Below, in pieces: positions 58,203 through 64,000 of a DNA stretch of 64,000 bases. Source of the DNA: Misgurnus anguillicaudatus (Eukaryota; Chordata; Actinopteri; Cypriniformes; Cobitidae); NCBI RefSeq assembly GCF_027580225.2, contig NC_073357.2:43424001-43488000 (forward strand), written 5' to 3'. Positions within the stretch are counted from its first letter, which is position 1. The number at the start of each line of letters is the position of its first letter. Made by a program: the position numbers and the translations under genes. The notes under the pieces are model-generated. The model was not told the origin of the DNA, ran no database searches, and saw nothing but the letters and a program-made list of their open reading frames with translations.

Positions 58203-61200
58203 AGAAGTGGATTTTGTTTAGAAGTGGACGTTTTTGCCAAAAAAGCCTGCTTGCACTAGCGAAATACAGTCAGATTTGTTAAATACCAATGAAACGACTA
58301 AAGTGACATTTGTGAAAATTAGACATTTCAATTGACCTTTTGCAAAGATCCTCCCCCTTTTGCTATGTTCGACATCAACCGTAGCGGTTCCACTCCACTT
58401 GAAATAATAATTTTTAAATAATTATTTCTGGAAAAACTATGTGTTAATTTCAGACAAAAGAACACTGAATCCAGGATGTGAAAATGACTCTGAATGAAGT
58501 AAACAAAATAAAGATGAAGCTAGAACCTACAGGTCATAAAATGTCTGGTATCACCTGGCGATCATGACATATACTGGCAGTGTCAGAAGTTTTAAGATAC
58601 AGTCCAGGGTAGCTTCTCATACAACAACCTATGAGGTAAAACTCAAATGTCAGTTTTTAATAAAGTCTGTATTGCTGTACGTACAGTCTGACAACCGAAA
58701 CCCCACAGTGTGAGATGATTTTAGCTGGGATCATGTTCGTACAGTGTGACAACAAACAACAATTGTAATATATTGTTTGAAAACAAATAGTGTGCGGCAG
58801 GTTTAACTGAGGTTTGATTGTCGGATAAAATGGCGAATGGTAACAGAGGCACATAATATTTGTGTTATGATTGGTCAGGTCGCCTGTCAATCAAACTCCC
58901 GGCGAAAGGTCAATTACGTACTTAAAACCTTTTCATTGCCATTAAAGTTAAAGTACTGAACCTAAACATAAGAGCCTGATAAAAAAATGCTTATTTACAA
59001 GAAAACATGTCAGATGCACTTAGAGGGGTTTGCGTCTGAACTCCTTATCTCCTTAATTAATAAATGGTATAAAATTTCAACATGGCCCGAGCTGACATCT
59101 TTGAAAAATTACCTCTGTTCTGGGAACACAGTTAAACCTTTTGGTTTTAATCTACCTTTATTATATAATTGAGTCTTGAATATATGCTAGTGTGGTTTTA
59201 TTGTGTTTACTTGTTTACCCAACAGCCATAGCGAAAATCTAATGATACTGCAGTTTTAGTTCGGAGGATAGAATTCATTCTAATTTACTTGAGTTTAAAG
59301 AAGGTATAAACAAACAAAACCGCTACTAGAGACAAACACACATTTGTGTAAATGTACTTTTTGCCCAAAACCTTATAATTACTGTGATATAGCCTGTGAT
59401 GACTTCACTGTGTGACAACTTGCCCCGCTAGCCCTCATATACTCTCTCTGTCTTTCTCTCTCTCTCGGACTGGTGTAAATCAAGGTAATCGGGCTCTGTT
59501 TAACCTCCATCAGTATGTCGTCACCAGCCGTGTCCTCATGCTGTTTTACGTTTCTGGCCTCCTCTCATCACTACGTTGCTTTATTGCCCCTCATGCTGTT
59601 TTCTGCCTGTGCGCCATGTGTGTCGGGTGTACGTCTGCGCCTCGCATCCGCAGTCACCCTCCTGATCTTTACAACGATCCCAATGCGCTTGACACAAGAC
59701 TGTTAGGCAAGGTGGCAAGGGAACTAGGGCTTACAGCATTTATAACCACAGTTTCACATACACACCCGCCCTCCCCCAATCACACACACACATTCATACC
59801 CACACACTCATCGCTGTTTGTGCTCCAATTACATATTTATGTTAGTCAAGCTGAGCAGAAGGCAAAGCGGAGGCACGTCAGTAAGTTTTAGCAGGTGGGG
59901 GCCGATTGGTATCAACTCCCAGTGGCTGACAGAAGATAGACGCATACAATGAACCTTTTCCCCAAGCTATAACACACACACCTCTCGTCTTACACCTCCA
60001 GCATTTCCGCTACGGGGTTGAGCAGAACGGGAAGAAGGGAAGCAGAAGCGGCCTAGGCTTTTCAGAAGGAGAGAGAGAGGGAATGTGTACATTGAGTGGT
60101 GAAAGTGGAATGAGATAGATGATGAATTTGCTTGATTCATTAGCATGATGAATGAGAGAGTGTTATCAGGCAGAGAGCAGAATCACAGGCTGACTGATGT
60201 GTGTGTTAGGGATGCTAGAAAAAGAGTCGGGCCCTTAGGTCGTTGACATTTAGAAACCCCAGAGACCGGGCTGCCCCAGAGCCCAAAACACAGCACGGGG
60301 AGTCAAACGCACACACGCACAAATCAAGGGGATAGAGTTTTAAAATCATTAATATATACACACACACACACACATACTCACTTAACAAAAACCAATAGAA
60401 AACTAATAGACTACCTACGCTTTGTGCTCATAAGTAACAATGAGAAATCCATAAGAGCGATGTAAGCAGTTATAAATGAGTGTGATTTGCGGTGTATGGC
60501 CTCCTGCCATTTTTTTGAGAGCACTGAATACGATTAAGAGAAAAGAAATTATACGCTTCAATAGCTCTTGCCTTTTCACATTGTCATTATTAGTGTCAGT
60601 TTAATCGTTTACTTATGTGAAAAATATCCTGGGTTGCTTGTTGTCACTGGCCACTAAAATCATCTTGTTTCAGGCAGTAGCTGAGATATATTTCCGTCCT
60701 CCTTTAAGTTTCGCAGCTCGGTTGCATGCGTCTCTGCCTCTTTTTTTTTACGCAGCTGATCGGTCTTCTAAGTGAAGCGCAGGTTTTTTTGACTGTCGGT
60801 TGTCATCTTTACCGCTAATTATATAGAGAAGTATGGAGATTTGGATCATTAGCAATGCTAATAGTAGCATCCTGTGAAACAGACACACCTGGATTGAGGC
60901 GAGACAGCTGGGGTAGGTATGGATTATAGACACAGGTGCACTATTCAACAAGCCTGCCAGCATTAGATGAATGTTAGAGTATGTGCTTTAAACAAAACAA
61001 CGATGCTAAAATTGTCCATGTTTTTGTGACATTAGGGTGAGGGTTCACATTTCTTGGAGCTGTGTGCATCACTGTATTTTTGTGCAGTTTCAGTCAATAT
61101 TCTACTTTTAGGTTTGGAAGTACTCTACAATGGTAACAGAGGAAACTTTACATTTGTAACTAACATCAAACACCTGTTTTTTGTTTGTGTTCTCACAGAT

Positions 61201-61544
61201 CGGTTTCTTGATAAACGTGTGTACGAAGCAAATACATATAAGCTCGGATTTTTTGCACCTGGTTTGGGAGATTTTTGGGGGGTTTACAGGCTTATACATA
61301 GCTGATATATGGTTAACTGAACACCCATATCTGACGAATTGTTTTATTGTTGCAGTGATTGCATGGCAATTCTTATGTGTTAAAATCTGTGATTTTGAAG
61401 CTTTGATTGTGTTTATTGTGGGCAATATAACATGTGTTCATGTTTCACGTGTAAAAAACGTGGAATTTTTCACACAATTTACTTATCTGTATAGCACTGT
61501 TTGCACTGTCCTCAAAACAGGCTGATGTCTTCCTTGTTATGTGA
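58203..61544. other. Gene-free DNA with a (CA)n tract
   Basis: (CA)n lies at about 60358-60374, and CA-rich sequence at 59760-59810. A 159-codon frame (59412-59891, plus) begins in a TC-rich tract and ends past a CA-rich one. It has no recognised domain or splice context and is not called. 59990-60750 is repeat-poor. Confidence 0.4.
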
Positions 61545-61712
61545 AGTCCCTCCTTCAGAAAAACGTAACACGTTCTGATTGTGTAGTTTGTTTAGTGTGC
61601 TGTGATTCGATAGCAGCTTAGCTTAGCAGAGCCGTTTGAGCCAAAGCTGGTGATTGACGTATTCATGTGGGCGGAGTTTAGTCAACGAACTGAAACCCCG
61701 CTGTTTCAGCTC

Positions 61713-62517
61713 GTCTACCTCAATATCGTTTTAAAAAATGGAGCTTAAATGCTGTGAGAAGAACGGCCGGGAGTGGGCGGGGCACATGATTTAATAGACT
61801 CAAGTAAAACTGTTATAGTTAAAAAATAGCGTGTTTGACTATAATGAAAAATCCTCAGGACATGGTACCGCATGCTTGCCTAAATGCAAACTGTCTTCAT
61901 GAGCAAGGTCCACCACCCACTCTAAGCTTTTCCAAGCAATCGATAGCAAACCAGATGCCTGCAGACAAGCCGAGCCTGCATCACCATTTGCCTGTTTATA
62001 CTATGCCTTAAACGTATATATAGTTTGTGTTATGTATAGGAAATGTATAGACATTTAAGTGCATTGAAAGAGATGCTAAATTGAATTTCGACTACTACTT
62101 AGAACTGGTAGGACGAGTCTAGCCCTAACAGCATCGATCGCGGGGAAAATCATCCAATGTATTTACACTGTTTCACCACAGAAACACCTGTGACTTTGAA
62201 CGGCTTTTTAAATTACTATGTGTTCTTACAGTGTTTAGTGTTGGGCGGCACTCACATTTTACTTTACTATACAGAACCGTATCCGAGTTATATTGCCCTG
62301 AGCCCCAGATACGTCCGCTGGCTGGGCTGCACGGAACACATGCACACGCACACAAGTGATACATCTTCTCATTGGATTGGAACAAACAATCTCATAAATA
62401 TAAATGAGACACTGACATGTCATCATTGTACTATAGTGCTTTGGCATGTCACAGCCTGTGACGTTGACACGATATGGAGTTTAATCCCGAAGACAAAAAT
62501 ATCACAAAAAAGCTAAA
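61713..62517 (+). repeat. Large direct duplication, unit 1
   Basis: Runs from GTCTACCTCAATATCGTTTT to ATATCACAAAAAAGC and is collinear with 62725-63427. Shared blocks include GTGGGCGGGGCAC, CAGGACATGGTACCGCATGC, ACTATGCC...AAACGTATATATAG, AGAACTGGTAGGACG and CAGCATCGATCGCGG. The sequence just upstream (61545-61712, with GTATTCATGTGGGCGGAGTT) resembles a dispersed cyprinid repeat, so the unit may be part of a transposon. Confidence 0.8.
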
Positions 62518-62647
62518 ATTGTTCTGTATCGGCATAGAATTTGCAAGCAATACATTGATTATCGGAGAATCGTGATACTATATTTCCCGGGAGCCATGTA
62601 TTGTGTATCGAATCATATTGTGAGGTACCCTTCAATTCCCACCCCTA
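62518..62647. mobile_element. hAT-like right end between the duplicated units
   Basis: Ends GTACCCTTCAATTCCCACCCCTAG, the complement of a TAGGGGTGGGAATT-type hAT terminus. ATCGTGATACTATATTTCCC is typical subterminal sequence. The matching left end is not found. Confidence 0.5.
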
Positions 62648-62724
62648 GTTTAGAATCCAGGACTAGGCCTTAGTTATAGAATAAGATATTTAAGGGGTCA
62701 TTAAACCCTGGTGTTTTAGGTCCA

Positions 62725-63427
62725 GTCTACCTCAATATTGTTTTAAAAAATGGAACTGAAATGGGCGTGGACAGTGTGAGAAGAACGTCCGAGAGTGGGC
62801 GTGGCACATTATATTATAGGCTCAAGTAAAACTGTTATAGTTGAAATAATAGTGTGTTTGGAGATAATGAAATGTCGTCAGGACATGGTACCGCATGCTT
62901 GCCTAAACAAACTGCCTTTTTGAGCAAGGTACAAAGTCCACCTGCCACTCGAAGCTTTCTCGAGCAAATTCGTAGTCGATGGCCAACCAGACGCCCCGCA
63001 GACAAGCCGACCCTGCATCACCATTTGCCTGTTTATACTATGCTCTAAACGTATATATAGTTTGTGTTATGTATAGGAAATGTATAGACGTTTGAGTGCA
63101 TTGAAAGAGATGCTAAATTGAATTTCGACTACTACTTAGAACTGGTAGGACGTGTCTAGCCCTAACAGCATCGATCGCGGAGAAAATCATCCAACGTATT
63201 CACCACAGAAACACCTGTGACCCATGAACGGCTTTCTAAAATACTATGTGTTCTAACAGTGTTTAGTGTCAGGTGGCGCTCACATTTTACTTTACTATAC
63301 AGAACCGTATCCTCGAGACACTGACCCGTCATCATTGTACTATACTGTAGTGCTTTGGCACGTCACAGACTGTGACGTTGACACGATATGGAGATTAATC
63401 CTGGAAGTCAAAAATATCACAAAAAAG
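62725..63427 (+). repeat. Large direct duplication, unit 2
   Basis: Collinear with 61713-62517 but about 100 bp shorter. The offset is 1012 bp at the left end and 915 bp at the right. Most of the difference is one deletion in unit 2 between AGAACCGTATCC and GAGACACTGAC, where unit 1 has about 110 extra bp including CATGCACACGCACACAAG. Confidence 0.8.
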
Positions 63428-64000
63428 CGACAAATGAACTAGTTTTCTCCTACTGTTAAAATTAACAGATGCTAACATTGTCTTCTATGATGTGCAACAC
63501 AACTAACTCTGTTAACATCTAAAAAAATGGTGGTTAGTGTTTCATGAAGCTTTAAGTAGTTTTTACAAACAAAAACAATTACCTTACAAAAACATTATTG
63601 GTGTTCAACTTGTGACAAAACATATATATGTTAAGATATGTCAGTGCAAGATGTTTTTAAATTAAATTAAATGTTTTTTAATCTGGGACTAGGATAAGGC
63701 CTGTCCGGAGATATATCCAGCTGCAGCCCTGCAGCGCCACGATTCAGGGCGGAAGTTGAACCATATATGGACTCTTACAAGAGTCGTGAAAACCAACATT
63801 TCTTTGCGTAACTATTACTTTTCTCATGTATTTTGATATAAATACTAAACATTTGAATCATATATATGGTACTTAAAAACAATACATGAAAATAGCCAAA
63901 TATAAATATTTAAGTAATGTCACTACATACTTTTTCATTTGATATAAAGAGATTACATTTACTTCATGTTCATCATCCGTATCTACTTTAAGTATTTGTT
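63428..64000. other. Gene-free AT-rich DNA at the window end
   Basis: TTTTTTAATCTGGGACTAGG near 63675 resembles a dispersed fish repeat also seen at about 62650 (AATCCAGGACTAGGCC), in a related orientation. No gene recognised. Confidence 0.4.

Noticed and set aside
59412..59891. 159-codon open frame, plus strand
   Set aside because: It starts in a TC-rich tract (Leu-Ser runs) and ends after CA-rich sequence (Thr-His-Pro runs). There is no recognisable domain and no exon-like boundaries.

Overview
The window looks like AT-rich, non-coding chromosomal DNA from a teleost fish, most likely a cyprinid (zebrafish/carp lineage). The evidence is its repeats: tRNA-derived SINEs with the DANA-like 3' tail (TTTGGATAAAAGC), Angel-like elements with GGGATAGTTCACCC termini, many short inverted-repeat DNA elements, and vertebrate-style microsatellites. 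There is no operon structure, rRNA, functional tRNA or CRISPR array. No open frame looks like an intact protein-coding gene. The longest frames (about 170 and 160 codons) have no recognisable domain and run through low-complexity sequence. The region is best read as a long intron or an intergenic interval. One 88-bp segment (27508-27595) has splice-site flanks and a single open frame and is offered as a weak exon candidate.

Layout. 1-3200 is unassigned single-copy-like DNA. 3.2-13.6 kb is dense with non-autonomous DNA transposons. 13.6-16.1 kb is repeat-poor. 16.1-22.1 kb mixes SINEs and inverted-repeat elements. 22.9-24.4 kb and 25.7-32.3 kb are mostly repeat-poor, with microsatellites and a local duplication. 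32.3-36.3 kb holds nested elements. 36.3-40.9 kb and 42.7-44.6 kb are repeat-poor. 40.9-42.7 kb and 44.6-53.0 kb are the densest transposon clusters. 53-56.9 kb is repeat-poor. 56.95-58.2 kb is another nested pair. 61.5-63.4 kb carries a roughly 0.8-kb direct duplication.

The mobile elements fall into two main groups. One has hAT-like 8-bp target-site duplications; nine such pairs were located by eye, five of them perfect. The other is flanked by TTAA. Insertions within insertions give relative ages: a SINE split by two hAT-like elements, a long foldback element inside a dispersed repeat whose second copy preserves the empty site, and an Angel-like element broken twice. The only recognisable transposon coding sequence is a BED zinc-finger fragment inside a hAT element (46218-46538, minus).

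Possible regulatory content: full matches to the CTCF core consensus lie at the same internal place in two copies of a TTAA-flanked element. Three near-matches lie in non-repeat DNA. These are motif readings only. Family names are from memory of teleost repeats, and boundaries were read by eye. I did not find convincing evidence of a new biological system; the value of the window is in its nested transposon history.
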